The notes: generated by a model from the sequence alone, not told the origin. Positions 1 through 11,267 are shown, numbered from the stretch's first letter. The stretch: 64,000 nt of DNA from Holothuria scabra (GCA_037179385.1 CM074181.1:52276297-52340296); one strand, 5' to 3'. Numbers and translations are program-made.

Positions 1-37
1 AAAACAGGACGAACTGGAGAACTCGATAACAGAAAAT

Positions 38-419
38 TCAGAAAAAAGATGAGAAGTTCAATGTCGGTCACCACACATATATACACAAACATAGGAACAT
101 AATATAAAATACTAGACGTTTCGAGCAGGTCTACTGCCCTTGGTCACTAGTGTAAATTGAATAAGGAAAAAGCCAACCAACAAAAGAACAGTAGAAAACA
201 TACAAAAAAGATAACCCACTTAACCAATTAGTGTCGCATATCCCTAACATTGATACCTAATGGGGCGTAAGTATTCACGCCCCATTTTTTCCTTACTCTA
301 TTTACACTAGTGACCAAGGCCAGTAGACCTGCTCGAAACGTCTAGTATTTTATATTATGTTCCTATATTTGTGTATATATGTGTGGTGACCGACATTGAA
401 CTTCTCATCTTTTTTCTGA
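38..419. mobile_element. Foldback (long inverted repeat) element
   Basis: The left arm, about 38-176, is repeated almost perfectly as its reverse complement at about 288-419. The spacer is ~110 bp. The arms share blocks such as AGACGTTTCGAGCAGGTC on the left and GACCTGCTCGAAACGTCT on the right. No reading frame is present. Such a structure fits a foldback or MITE-type non-autonomous DNA transposon. The family is not recognised and no target duplication could be assigned. Confidence 0.75.
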
Positions 420-430
420 TTATATAAATT

Positions 431-560
<130 letters not shown>

Positions 561-708
561 TACACGGTCGAAAAAGTGAAAAAGAAAAGAAAAACCTGGA
601 CCGGCAAAAGGGTGCCCACTAAAAAACGAGCACGAACGAAAAGGTGCAAAAAGAGTTAAAACTGGGAAAATTGAGGCTGGATCTTACAAAAAGTAAATTC
701 TTAAATTA
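561..708. other. Unassigned AT-rich spacer
   Basis: Spacer between the microsatellite and the next TIR element. It has a short Lys/Arg-rich open frame with no recognisable domain. Nothing else is seen. Confidence 0.5.
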
Positions 709-1929
709 GGGGAGGCTGGGGTTAGTTGAGTCACTTTTTAAATTTAAGTCATTTGAACAAACTGAGAATAAAAACTTTTGAAGCCGATGTGGGGTAGGTA
801 TACTATTAACATTTGTCTAACTTATGATCATAGTACATGAAGTTAATGAATTAGTATTAATTAGTTACAGCCTTCAAAACTTTGATAACAAAATGGCCCA
901 ACTTACCTTACCCATGGGGTGTTTGAGCTGGTAAAGTAGGTAAATTGATCCAGGTAAGGTGACCCACTAACATTCTATATGCCTACACGGGTATTGGAGG
1001 AGGTAAACTTGAACAGGGACTCTGGACTGACATGTCGGAACATTCAACTTTATTTAAAGCAGAACACAAGAGGCACATATATATTGTAACGAGAAACAGA
1101 TTCGTAAATAGTGGGTGTTTAGAAACACTTTAGGCTGTGTGTAATGCAACCTAATAATCGTCGCCTCTTTATGGCGTTTCCGTTTTTTGATGGAGAACAT
1201 CAGTTGCCATCTAACGTCCTATAGTACCATTTCATATTCGATTAACAAAGCATGGGTCTATTCATTGTTAGATGCTAATCCTGTAATTTAGCCTATCCGA
1301 CGGTCTGTGAATTCAAAAGCCCTCGGAATGGTAGTTTGCTCATACATAGGCGGAGGAAGTGGGGGCAGGGGGGCTGGCCCCCAATAGTTCTTTATGAGAT
1401 TTTGGGGGGCAATGCCCCCAATAACTGAATGTCGCAAAATAAAATTTTTCAAAAGTAATTTAACAAATTTAAGTTGCTTTTATTACATTTAGGCTATTCT
1501 TTGGCTCAAATATAACTTATTACTTTTCAGAGTGCAAAAGTTGCAAAACTTCCGGGGGCTTCGCCCCCTAGACCCCCACATTAACGATAACCTGAAAGAG
1601 GGTTTATTTTCGCCCTTCAAACAGTTGCAGGGTATTCTGCAATTATGCCCCACTCTGAATTTCGGAATAAATTCAGGTAGACTGTGACAAGCTTCGTATC
1701 TTCGGAATCTCTTGATTTTTTTAGGGTTTCAGGATGGATAATTTTCTAACAGATGAAGAGTGCCTAAAATTGGCTACCTTGGTGTGCATTACAGTGTGCT
1801 CCTAGCATCTGGCATGTTTCTACCTCATGGATTTTTCAATTCTTGGGGCCGCACAAAATGGTTCCAGAATCATACTTGTTGTGGTGGTAGAATATTTGGG
1901 TCTATTAGCTCAAAAAGGGGTGACCGTTA

Positions 1930-2490
1930 CTTCACAGATAATCACAAAACAATGCCCAAAATTATCGAATATCCAAATTCTTTCAAGCATTTGCCCGAAA
2001 ATGGAAAAGTATCATAGTAAGGGTAACATAGTTACAAAAGGTTAAGAGATAAAAAAAAAAGCGCGACACACTTGGGAAGCCTGTGGCTTAAAAGAAACAA
2101 TTATTCTTGAGACACAAGAAAATCTTGTGCAACACAATACCCGAAATGGCCGGTAATTTTAATAGCTTCAAATCTTTGCCGAAAAACAGAAGACGCTATA
2201 TTTAAAATACAATTTTCATGGAAAATAAAAAAAAGATCTGCGACACATTTGGGTAGAATGTGAAAGAAAGGTTTTCATCATCCCAACTTCACACTGTAGT
2301 CTTGCAAAACTTTGCCCGAAATGGTCAAATATTCGGGCAAAGGTTAAAAAAATGCTGGGACGTTTTCAATTGCCAAATTAATTCAACGGATAGACAGGAG
2401 GGTGTTCAGGTGCCCAAAAGTTTTCCATCTATCCTGCTCTGGAGCCAAATACGGACCATGGTTATGAGAATCGGGTAATTTGTTTTTCGA
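1930..2490 (+). repeat. Dispersed repeat block, copy 1
   Basis: Matches 23360-23890 in the same orientation, diverged but collinear. Shared landmarks are the phrase around AAGTATCA..GGTAACATA, the run CAATACCCGAAATGGCC, and GAAATGCTGGGAC / AAATGCTGGGAC. It lies just upstream of the 180 bp array. At 23.4 kb the array is absent, so the block and array are separable parts of one repeat family. Confidence 0.75.
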
Positions 2491-4000
2491 TACTTTAATG
2501 ATGCAAGGTGAGACTGTCTTCCCGTAAGTCTGCTTGAAAATTCATTTCAACTCACCTTGGAACGTGAAAATTCTGTCAATAAGTGTTACTAATAGAAGAA
2601 AAATCATCCAATCATCATTACATCCAATGATAGTGGTACATTTTGTCATATTCTTCTGATCAAAAAAGCGACTGCCAAGATCCCCATAGGCCTAATTTTT
2701 TCAAAAGTAAAATCATATGTAGTCGGAAGTTCGGGCACACAATTTTTCAATATATATTGAATTTAGCCAAGAGTCGCAATAGAGTAAAATTTATTAGCAT
2801 GTTTTCAATTCCGGTTCGTTTTCCCCGAAAATATGCCGGACCATTTCATCGATTGGTAGTGATACGTTTTATCTAATAATTTTCTGATCAAATAGGGACT
2901 GCTTAGATCCCCCTACAAGCCTAGAAAATGTCATTTTCGACTGTCTCAGGGGTTCGATTTTTCAAAATTTTGTGCTCGGTTCGCGCCAACAAGTGGTGAA
3001 GCTCCTCGCAGATAGTCTTCCTATCAGCATTTTAGTTTCAAGTGAACATTTTTTGTGCAATCAGAACCTCGAATTAACGATTTCTAAGACCGACTATCAG
3101 CATAGGAAATGACATTTTTGACTGTCTGAAGTGGTCAGAATTTTTAAAATTTCCTGTACGTTCCGCCGCAACTTATAGTGGTGCTCCATTTAGACCGCTT
3201 CATAGCAGAATTTAAGTTTCAAGTAATCATTTTTATAAAAGGAAACTCAAAATAGCGTCTGCTTAGATCCCCATGTAAGCCCGGGAAATGTCATTTTCAA
3301 CTGTTTGAGGGGTCGGATATTTTAAAATGTTTTGTACGCTTCGCGCCAACCAATAGTGGCGCTCGGCTTAGTCTTTCTGGCTGAATTTTAGTTTGGAACG
3401 AACGTACGTTTATTTGCAATTGAAACTTTAAAAGCGACTGCTTGGATCCTCTTTACAATTCTGGAAAATGTCATTTTTGACTGTCTGAGAGGTACGAATT
3501 TTCAAATTTTCTGGACGCTCCGCGCCAACCAGTGGTGGCGCTCCGCTTTGACTGTCTTACGGGCAGAATTACATTTTCGGGTTAAAATCTTCTGCCCCCA
3601 AACTGAAATGCTCCCCTACGCCTCTGGAAATACCTTACTTAGGCGTGCACTGGAACAGCTGCAGGATTTCGGATTTGCGATCCCAGGATACATAGTCCAG
3701 TTGAGTAATGAACTGAGCTTATCAGTACCTAAAAAGTGTGTTTTAATCTTAAAAAAGTCACAAATTTTTCTCACCAGAATTAGAGACAAATAAACTTGGC
3801 AAATACCATTTACAGGCATCTGTGATGTTTTAAAATCCAAAATTTTCTTAGCGCCAACTGATGGTGGCGCTACGCTTAGAGAGTAAAATCCGGCCAGCCC
3901 CTACAAAGGTATCCAGTCCCCCATGCATCCCTATCAGGGCTTTGTCCCCTGAAACCCCACCAGGGGCCCTTAAGCGGCCTCTGGACCCCCACGCCGATGG
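2444..4000 (+). repeat. Long inverted repeat, left arm (partner at 54835-56410)
   Basis: The whole segment recurs as its reverse complement at 54835-56410. Paired landmarks include GCCAAATACGG..ATGGTTATGAG at 2444 against the complement ending at 56410, the phrase TTACTAATAGAAGAAAAATC, the tandem array, and the terminal GGACCCC stretch. Divergence is moderate, with small indels. The arms are ~1.5 kb long and ~51 kb apart. Confidence 0.85.
2880..3650 (+). repeat. Tandem array of ~180 bp units, forward array
   Basis: The phrase ATGTCATTTTCGACTGTC (with variants) recurs at 2928, 3109, 3288 and 3468, a spacing of 181, 179 and 180 bp. Each unit contains the phrase CTCCGCGCCAACCAGTGG, then GGCGCTCCGCTT, an AGTCTT(T/C) segment, and GACTGCTTAGATCC. 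The units have diverged by substitutions and small indels. A further partial unit ends near 3870. No reading frame persists between units, so this is non-coding satellite-like DNA. Confidence 0.85.
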
Positions 4001-5169
4001 GGTTTTGTGCTTCGGGCAAAACCGGACTCCTTACGGCATCACCATTACGTCGGCTCCCGAAAACTTGTGCCCCCCCCCCCCCCCAATATAAAACATCTTC
4101 CGCCGCCTATGTCATAGGCTTGCACAATGTGCTTGGAGATCCACTTGTGGCACTACTAAACCTTTCTGGAGAGTCCCGACTTACTAAGTTTCCTTCACAC
4201 TTTATCGAGAGGGGCCCACAGACCTGGGATCACCCCTAAACAATTCAACTGATTTTGGCAAATTGTTGGTTCGTCTGCAAATTGACTATTTGGCTACTGC
4301 GAGAATGATCGTCAGAAACGGCCGAGCCCTTCAGCGATTCGGGGAAAGAGAGTGCTCCCGTATAGTAGAGATGCGACTGGTGACTGAGTCTCCCATTGCC
4401 ACTGAAAAAAGTGACATAGTTTTATAAGCAAACTGGTCACAGTCGGCACTCAGTTAACTTCTAATTCGCCGTATATGAAAAGCAACCCCGAATTTCAAAT
4501 CGATTTGAAAGATGAAAAATATAGCACCAGAATAACAGCTAACAGCATTTGAATATTCAAAGTGTTCAGTCCACCTCCCCTTAGACCTTTCCCCAGGTCA
4601 CTCGCATATACCAGATCTGTTGGCAGAAACAACATCCTCTCTCCTCCCCTCAAAAATAAAAAAAAAATAGACCTTTGCTTCGTCACTGTCTATACATAGC
4701 AAATGTTTTGCAACCTTTGAGACAACCACTGTTATTACACATTACATTATATGGTATAGGTTGAACTACTTATGGGGTAAGATGAGCCGCCAATGGGTTA
4801 TGAAGAGCCGGCTCAACTTGTAACACACTGGTAGGCTCAACTTGCCCCACAGTGGGCTGTCTGGTTAAGCGTTCCACATGCCGATAGAATGTATAATCTC
4901 ACAATGATGAAATTTCACTGATGTGCGATGGTTACCCGTAACTGACATAATATCAAAAGATCAGACTATTTATCGGTGTGTAGTATAGGCACAGACGACA
5001 AAACATTATTTTCTGAAAAATCACTTTCAAAATGAAAAATCAGTATTTTGCCGCACATGGTCTTACAAGCGTTATTCTAACATGCATGTCGTACAAAGGG
5101 TACTAGTGTTGACTTCTTTCATAGAGGGTGCAGCGTAATATTCTTCAAGTTATTCTTCTTGGCTCAATT

Positions 5170-5485
5170 TAACCCCAGTCTCCCCTAATGCCGTGTGGAG
5201 CGAGAGTACGAAGCCTCATGATAAGTCGGTTTTCAGCACTGAGGCAGTCACGGTGAGAGTCTCGGCACATAACGTCTGCCGTAACGGTTCAGTGCTGTAT
5301 TGAACAATGTGAAAGAGGGTTGAAATGTGCAGCAACCGGATATCCTTGGAGATTCTGTTTGATGGATCTAAGTTGCTCGGTGACTCGGTCCGCGAGGCGG
5401 CGCTTGGTCTCTCCCAAATACAACGAGTTAAAACTCCCACAAGCAACTCCCACAAGCTAAAATTAGCTTGTGGGAGTTGTAACTC
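5170..5485 (-). pseudogene. Penelope-like element fragment: GIY-YIG endonuclease remnant
   Basis: Reading leftwards from about 5485, the minus strand gives LYLGETKRRLADRVTE, then RSIKQNLQGYPVAAHFNP, and after an in-frame stop ENRLIMRLRTLAPHGI. This order (Y-x-G-E-T, R-R-L-x-D-R, a P-V-A-x-H-F-N block, then E-x-R-L-I-x-x-L-x-T-L-x-P-x-G) is typical of the C-terminal GIY-YIG domain of Penelope-like and related retroelements. In its native element the domain nicks target DNA. A stop and lost residues show decay. It lies in the intron before the terminal FReD exon and joins head-to-head with a short plus-strand copy at 5463-5512. A second decayed copy is at 47540-47730. Confidence 0.7.
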
Positions 5486-5495
5486 GTTGTATGTG
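5412..5495. repeat. Palindromic junction between opposed Penelope fragments
   Basis: The sequence AAATACAACGAGTT..AACTCCCACAAGC is followed within a few bases by its inverted match AGCTTGTGGGAGTT..AACTCGTTGTATG. Both sides encode the CGSCNSLYVGE-like start of the GIY-YIG domain, one on each strand. The plus-strand copy ends within about 15 codons (near 5512). Confidence 0.75.
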
Positions 5496-5627
5496 GGAGA
5501 GATCAAGCGCCGAAGAATCAGAAATTCACTTCACGTGTGTTTATTAAGTTTTCGGCGACGAAGGCCAATGAGTGATTTGTTTTGGAGTAAGCAAATTAGA
5601 ACTTTTTTTTTTTTAATTTCTCCATAG

Positions 5628-5881
5628 GCGATTCATTAAGCGGACACGACAACACAGGCTTTAGCACGATGGATGCAGATCATGACACGAACGAAAATGG
5701 CAATTGCGCTGTTTCGTACAAGGGTGCATGGTGGTATACCTCATGTCATTCATCTAACCTGAATGGGCTTTATCTCGGAGGGGAACACGAGTCCTACGCT
5801 AACGGAGTCGATTGGAACGGTTGGCTCGGTTACCACTACTCGCTCAAAACTACAGAAATGAAAATCAGGAGGAACGCTTGA
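5628..5881 (+). CDS. Fibrinogen-related domain protein, terminal exon (partial gene)
   Basis: A splice acceptor (T-rich tract, then CATAG at 5623-5627) opens an exon that starts by completing a split codon (phase 1). It then reads 83 complete codons to TGA. The protein has the C-terminal half of a fibrinogen C domain: [15 protein letters not shown] (calcium-site Asp region), the disulfide pair in [16 protein letters not shown], the hallmark [17 protein letters not shown], and a terminal [11 protein letters not shown]. Family members are secreted lectin-like or adhesive proteins (ficolin, tenascin, FREP groups), often binding acetylated sugars in invertebrate immunity. The ligand here is unknown. 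Upstream exons are not in the window, so the intron is at least 5.6 kb and full of transposons. The exon is undamaged, which argues for a live gene. A second FReD exon on the same strand is at 53965. Confidence 0.9.
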
Positions 5882-6045
5882 TAACGTGGCTCCCCGAAGC
5901 TACCTCCCGAGGCATTCGGAGGGAAAGAGTTTCTTCTTATTTTTTTATTTTTTTTTTTTTTGGGGGGGGGGGGGATTAACGGAACTTCATTCTTCATTAG
6001 GTAAACATTTTGGTTGAAATAAAAGACTCTTTTACCGAAAGAATC
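5882..6045 (+). other. Probable 3' UTR of the FReD gene
   Basis: Non-coding sequence after the FReD stop, with a T-run followed by a G-run (5940-5974). It ends soon after a canonical AATAAA. The extent past the signal is estimated. Confidence 0.55.
6018..6023 (+). promoter_or_regulatory. Polyadenylation signal AATAAA
   Basis: A perfect AATAAA 137 bp after the FReD stop codon (5881), in the right orientation, followed by T-rich sequence. It is the best candidate for the transcript end. Confidence 0.65.
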
Positions 6046-6219
6046 GTAAGAACAGTCTTCATTTGTTAAAGGTTAAAGAGTACTCTGTATAGTAGTCTAT
6101 TAGATTATTAGATTGTCTATGTTAATGGAATAAAATTGCTTTCTTAACGTTACAAATGCAGATTTCATTATTTCCCTTGGGTTTGTCAGTTTGTGCATAC
6201 ATGTCCAAACGGTCGCTGC

Positions 6220-6521
6220 CAGTGGCGGTTCTAACATGTCAAAATGGGGGGGGGGGATGCAAACTAAAAGCAAAAAATAATGTTGCTGCAGACATTTTTT
6301 GACGCAACGTGAAGCCGAGCCCAACGCTCCCGTTCAGGGGGTGGGGATCCAGGGAAGCGAAGCCCTCAGAAGGGGTTTTTTAGCATATCTATTTAAGTCA
6401 GTGTGGTCTTATATTTTTTTATCTTTTTTCGGTTAAACCAACTCCTTACCCTCATAACTGCAGGCAAACACAATATCTAGGGGTCAAATTCCCCCTCTTT
6501 TCCTGCTTAGCACCGTCACTG
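6220..6521. mobile_element. hAT-like non-autonomous element, 302 bp
   Basis: Starts CAGTGGCGGTTCTAACATG and ends CTTAGCACCGTCACTG (inverted match with few mismatches). It is flanked by an 8 bp target duplication, GTCGCTGC at 6212-6219 and GTCGCTAC at 6522-6529 (one mismatch). CAGTG-type termini and an 8 bp duplication are the hAT hallmarks. It has no coding capacity. Confidence 0.75.
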
Positions 6522-6529
6522 GTCGCTAC

Positions 6530-7710
6530 TGAACTTTGAAGATACAACGCTTATACTGTAAGGAACCATAAACAGTGCATGCAACTGAAATTTTTGCTGA
6601 GAAACAGTTAGATCTCAACCCGTAAAAAAGGTTTGCTAGATCTTGCAGCGTGTTTGAAGGAGGAGTAAGGAGGCGCATGCCCCCCCCTTCGAAGTTAGTC
6701 AGGGGGAAATTACTCAGTCGGGTGAATTAAGACAAGGAGGAAAGTTTTAAGAGACACATTGAATACTAAAACTACTTTTCATTGGCAGTGTTTGTCATTT
6801 ATTTGGTCTTTAACCAACTGATTTAGCTTTTCTTATCGTCCATTTGACAATAAGTCAGGCGCCTATAATTTTGTGGCCCATGGTGCAGTTACGTCTTCTT
6901 CCAACACTTTTCCTCTCCCATTTAGTACAGCCAGCTTTACATTTTTGTCGTAAAACCATGTAAGTTAACTGCTGTAAGCTTTCGCTTTCCTCGCGTCGTT
7001 GGGTATGTTTTAAGTGTTCATTACTTTGATTCGGGGACTATTCGTCATTGACATCGAATTTCGCAAAATCTTAGTATAAAAATAACTAATAAAAAGGCCT
7101 CAAGGGACCAAATTACGATCGTTCTATAACTTTATATTTCACAAGCTTTCGGGTTCTTCGCCCCTTGACCCCACCGGGGCTGTGCTCCTATATCCCACCC
7201 CATGCGGGTCCCTAAAACGGCGGCTGGACCCCACGCGTTCAAACTCATGCTCCTCCCTCGTGGTGCACTGCTTACTCTCTTTTGGGCTAGTCGAGGTAAT
7301 AACAGGTTGTGCCCTTCCTCCAAAATCTTGTACGCGCCATGATTAGTTCTTACGCTGTGTAGTCACGCGACATCATTTTGGAGGTAAAATAATAGGCCTT
7401 ATCATAGAAACCCTAAGCCTTAGCTGGAAGGAACGTCCCACGATAACGAAATGGATCACACACAAGGGTCACGTGCTGCGGGAATGTAAATGTGTGGCTG
7501 CAGCTCTAGTTTTGTACACCCTTCTTTCTCCGTGCGTAACCGACTGTGTGTTTCGAAGTCACTCGTTCGGAGGGCAGTTTCTATAAGCGTATGGTGACAT
7601 ATTGCTGCACTGAATGGAAGTGGGTCATGCGGGAATTCCGTTTGGGTTTGGTTTATGGATTATGATTTTGGATAAGGTTAGATTTAGATTTAGATTAGGC
7701 TTAAGCCGAG
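6530..7710. other. Gene-free stretch with TE debris
   Basis: No gene is recognised. Around 6650-6760 a segment (CGAAGTTAGTCAGGGGGAAA and following) resembles 39870-39960. Around 7150-7330 a C/G-rich segment (CCCCTTGACCCC, AACAGGTTGTGCCC) resembles the ends of the CAGTGG-type elements (compare 40090). Both are probably remnants of dispersed elements. Confidence 0.5.
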
Positions 7711-8112
7711 CCCCGTCCAAAATGTGGGACTCGATGCGACGCAACGCATTGCAACGAGATAGTTCAAAAGCATCGCAAAGTGTGGGATGCTTTGCAACTA
7801 GTTGCAAGCAGACGCGCAACCCAGTTTTATGTCGGTCGCATGAAACTGAAACGTGCAACTGACAAAAATGAAGGACTTCTGGGGTGAAGTCCGCGAAGTT
7901 CAGTTAGTCGAAATGGTTAGAACACATTCCTGTCTCTTCAACTGAAAAAATAAACAGCATGTTAATCGACAGAACTTTGCGTGAACCGCTTATGGACCTG
8001 CGACTTGTTGCATAATATGAACGCCTTGCTCTTAAAACTAGTTAGTCGTCAGTCGCTCACCACGACAAAACAGGTCCGTTGCAATAAGTCGCGTCACATA
8101 GCGTGGACGGGG
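7711..8112. mobile_element. MITE with CCCCGTCC termini
   Basis: The left end reads CCCCGTCCAAAATGTGGGAC, with GACGCAACGCATTGCAAC inward. The right end is the inverted counterpart, GTTGCAATAAGTCGCGTCAC through GTGGACGGGG. Similarity between the ends extends ~45 bp. The interior has Gly-free, stop-rich sequence and no domain. No clear target duplication is seen, so the superfamily is open. Confidence 0.6.
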
Positions 8113-8445
8113 CTTTAGTAGTCTTAACATTCTAGCAACATCTTCACCCTCTTCCAGTCTAGTGCGGATTTTAATAGCTAAATTATCTTCAGTAGTCTTT
8201 TAATATCCGGGCAGCCGGTCACTTCAACACTAATGACTACAAACACAATAATTTGGTTGAAAGGCCACTCAAAGTCACCGACAAGTCAAAACTATAATTT
8301 TTCACAAGTGTAGCGTATGCAGTTATCACAAAACAGCTATTAGATAGTGTAAGCAAAGAACCAAACTTGTATCCTGGCGGCATTTTGTAATTTTCTGCTT
8401 GATCCGCGTTAATTTGCAGCAATTTACCCAATGTCAGCATACGCT

Positions 8446-8707
8446 TATACACGAATCCGGACAACAAGTTATGGTCTGATTTCAGTTGGCCATAACTGGG
8501 GTGCGTCACCTTTAAATCTTTCGATTTCCTTGCTTACCTCTATTATGGATGGTTGTACACTAATTTGTATCTTGAATTCTCCAATTTTCCTAATTATGAG
8601 GGTTTGAAATTCATGTAAACAATAAAAACAGGCGATTTTAGGCTGATGGACCCCACTAATGGCGGCCTACAGTCAATAAAAATAAGCGCTAATCGGATTC
8701 GTCTATA
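8446..8707 (+). mobile_element. Tc1/mariner-like MITE family 'T', copy A
   Basis: A 262 bp element with termini TATACACGAATCCGG and CGGATTCGTCTATA, including flanking TA. Internally it carries GGTCTGATTTCAGTTGGCCA, ATGAGGGTTTGAAATTCATG and GATGGACCCCACTAATGG. The same sequence recurs at 17399, 22062 (nested pair) and 32363. The TA flanks suggest the Tc1/mariner group. There is no transposase. Confidence 0.8.
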
Positions 8708-11267
8708 AAACAGCGTTCTATACGATTGCGTTCGAATCGGGTGCATAAAATATGTTACCTACTATAAAACTACATTCCGCGGCACGTGACCCGACAAATA
8801 GGCCGTGGGCCAGAGGGGAATATTATGCCTAAAAATTGACTTTCGTGCAACACAATCTGGCACAACCCAAAAACACATCAGGGTTGTAGAACAGACCTTT
8901 CTGCATCAGAAACCATCGATCCACACGCACGAATCCGGTACGTTGGAAATATGTGGGCTGCTGAAAATCATGTGTCATATCATTAATAGTTGAGAATTTA
9001 TGCTGTTTTATCGCATACTCCCTGTGGCACAAGTGCCCTTCTCGTATTTTAGGGAACCTATCCCGCGGCCTTTACAATGAATTCTTTTACAAGTGAGCCT
9101 CATATATCGGCCCTAATAATGATTTCGTTCATAAGTGAGACTTATATAACGCCGAATGGATCCAGATTCCAGACAATTTAAAAAAAATTATGACCCCCCC
9201 CCCCACCTCTTATGAGTCTTCCCGATGTCCTCGGGATTCAATGTTACCAGGCAGCTGGTTCGATGTTCCCCGTCTTCATATTACTTAAATAATTGGCGAT
9301 GATTCCCAGGTTTAGACATGTTCTCAGCTGGTGTGAGCCCCTGCCATATGTTCCGGGAGTTTTGAAGTGTGACAAGGGGTGTATGGGGAGGGGTGTTCCC
9401 CTCCTCTCTGGAGGAACAAATAGTATATTAGGTGTCCAGATGCGAAATGTACAATATTTGTGCCTCAAATGTAATATGTCTACACGCATCACTTTTTTGC
9501 CTTTTTGCTTTTCAAGCGTGGATCATAGGGGGGTCAACTCCCAGAACTTCTACCAGCCCCTTGGCTGTACTTCTGGTTCCCAGAAATGTCTATAGATGTG
9601 CCCAAGCTTCAATATTCCCAGGGTTTGATGTATGGCTTAAGCTCGGCTAGTTTATGGAGTTAGAGTTAGACTCTGGGAACATCAAACCCTTAGTGGGAAT
9701 TAATACCTGACTCAACTCATCAACATCAAAACAATGACATGAAAAAATTTTCTATGGTTTGCATCCACCAGTTTATTTAAATCCACTTACTAAAAAAATA
9801 TAAAGAGTAGAAATAATTTATAAGAGAGAGTGGGGCACAGTTGATCAGATTTTTCCGGATTAAGCATACCCCTTTAATGGACATGTACATATTCTTACTT
9901 TACATTTGATAGATGTAGTGTACGTGTACCAAAGATTAGCAAAACTTCTCTTTGTATGAAAAGTATTCTTTTATTTTGTAGTTAGAGCGATATCCACTGT
10001 GCCCTACTAAAAGTTACACAGTGCACACTGGATCACACTCCCTATTCACTTAATTTGACACTACTTCCGGAATGAAGCGCATACCCCACACGTTTCATTT
10101 CACTTCAGCATAAGACTCAGGGGTGAGTGGGGCACAGTGGATCACCGCGGCAGAGTGGATCAATTGAACATTCAATTATATATTTCTTTGTAGCGGAGAG
10201 CCATCTGTATAGGCCTGCTTCTGTAGTAAGATGACAACATACCATGTGTGCCATCCAACTGAGATTTAAAATTTTTCCAAAAAATAGATTTTCTGTGGTC
10301 AGAGTATTGCAGTACCAGCTGGTTTCATACGATTTGAATTTTTATGAAAAGAGAAGGCAGCAATTTGTATTCTCTTCGTATGACGAAATCACCTCATCTC
10401 ACAAACACACAGTGGTCAATGATTTATGTTGGAGCCTCATGCACTTGTAGGCTGAACATCGGCCCTGGTCCATCCATAGCCCTCTCAGTCTGCTGCAACT
10501 GTCAGGTGTGACTGTAAGCCTTAATAAAGCCTAACAAGTGCACTGGCAACATGTCCACCTCATAGCTAGATTGATTTGCCATGCTTTTGTTTAATACATT
10601 ATGTGGATCTGAAAGGTTTAGCTTAAGTTTACCAAGTCTCTTATGTTTTTATCTTGAAACAGTCTTCAGATAATACAATACAAGATCAACTTCATCGTTA
10701 CCCACTGGGCTAACTGAGTGCTCGCATAAAAACCAAAAGCATAAAAATGGAATAAACATATAAACAGACAATAAGTACAAATTACAAACTAAGAGACAGG
10801 TAAAAATGGCCAAAGGGTTAAAAGGGTCAAAAAGGCCCCAGAGGCAGGCTTTAAGAACGTTTAAAATTCAAATTGTGAAGATTAATACATTGTGATATAA
10901 ATGATGAGGGGTGTGTTACCCCATACAAGTAGTGTAGTTTGGGGTGATAGGCTTGGCCCTTTAAAAGCCCAGTTCTCTCACCCCAAACAGTACCAATTTT
11001 CCTAACCTTCTTACTTAAGCCGCTCCCACAATTGTCTGAAATTCATGCTCATCCAGAAACAATCTCAGTTTATTGCTTCATGGTGAGTAAAGAAGTCAGT
11101 TCATATAATCAAAACATTCTCAGTACTGTTCATGCTGTGTAGTAATATAAGCTTTGGTGCTCTGCATTGTTTGAATTAGTTGTCAATCAAATAGCTGAGC
11201 CAATTTAGAATTTTGGTACCCCCGTACCAAAATTGTAGTGTGGGTGAGAGGTTTGGCCCTTTAAGTT
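8708..11267. other. Gene-free stretch with short repeats
   Basis: No gene is recognised. A direct repeat of GAGTGGGGCACAGTKGATC occurs at about 9828 and 10131, with an inverse CCACTGTGCCCTAC near 9995, suggesting degraded transposon ends. An imperfect stem (ATTCCCAGGGTTTGATG against CATCAAACCCTTAGTGGGAAT) lies at about 9612-9700. The phrase GTTTGGCCCTTTAA (with variants) occurs near 10945 and 11250, and inverted near 56770. Confidence 0.5.

Larger units (their letters stand above)
1345..4111. mobile_element. Inner TIR element carrying the 180 bp tandem module
   Basis: Starts CATAGGCGGAGGAAG and ends CTTCCGCCGCCTATG, 15 bp inverted termini with one mismatch. The pentamer TCATA borders both ends (1340-1344 and 4112-4116). 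Both termini are followed inward by G/C-run sequence (gggggcaggggggctggccccc on the left, a C-run on the right), a style shared with the other hAT-like elements here. Internal parts in order are a block also found at 23.4 kb (1930-2490), a unique-looking stretch, and the 180 bp array. It has no coding capacity. It may be a non-autonomous hAT relative, but the 5 bp border repeat is not the usual 8 bp. Confidence 0.5.
709..5185. mobile_element. Large composite TIR element (GGGGAGRCTGGGG ends)
   Basis: The left end begins GGGGAGGCTGGGGTTAGTTG. The right end is its inverted match, ending TTAACCCCAGTCTCCCC. Each end is flanked by TA (707-708 and 5186-5187), compatible with a TA target duplication. 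Subterminal parts (about 885-970 and 4770-4860) share phrases about GGCTCAACTTGCCCC, so the ends are related over more than the short TIR. Most of the interior is a second element (1345-4111). No transposase is seen. Superfamily assignment from a TA duplication alone (Tc1/mariner-like) is an inference. Confidence 0.6.

Noticed and set aside
2940..2960. GGTTCGATT in module units, resembling a tRNA B box (SINE origin)
   Set aside because: No A box at the proper distance, no cloverleaf, and no A-rich tail; the match is short and not kept in most units.
2880..3650. Tandem array as a CRISPR-like repeat
   Set aside because: Units are ~180 bp and diverge along their whole length, with no short identical repeat and unique spacer; the DNA is eukaryotic.
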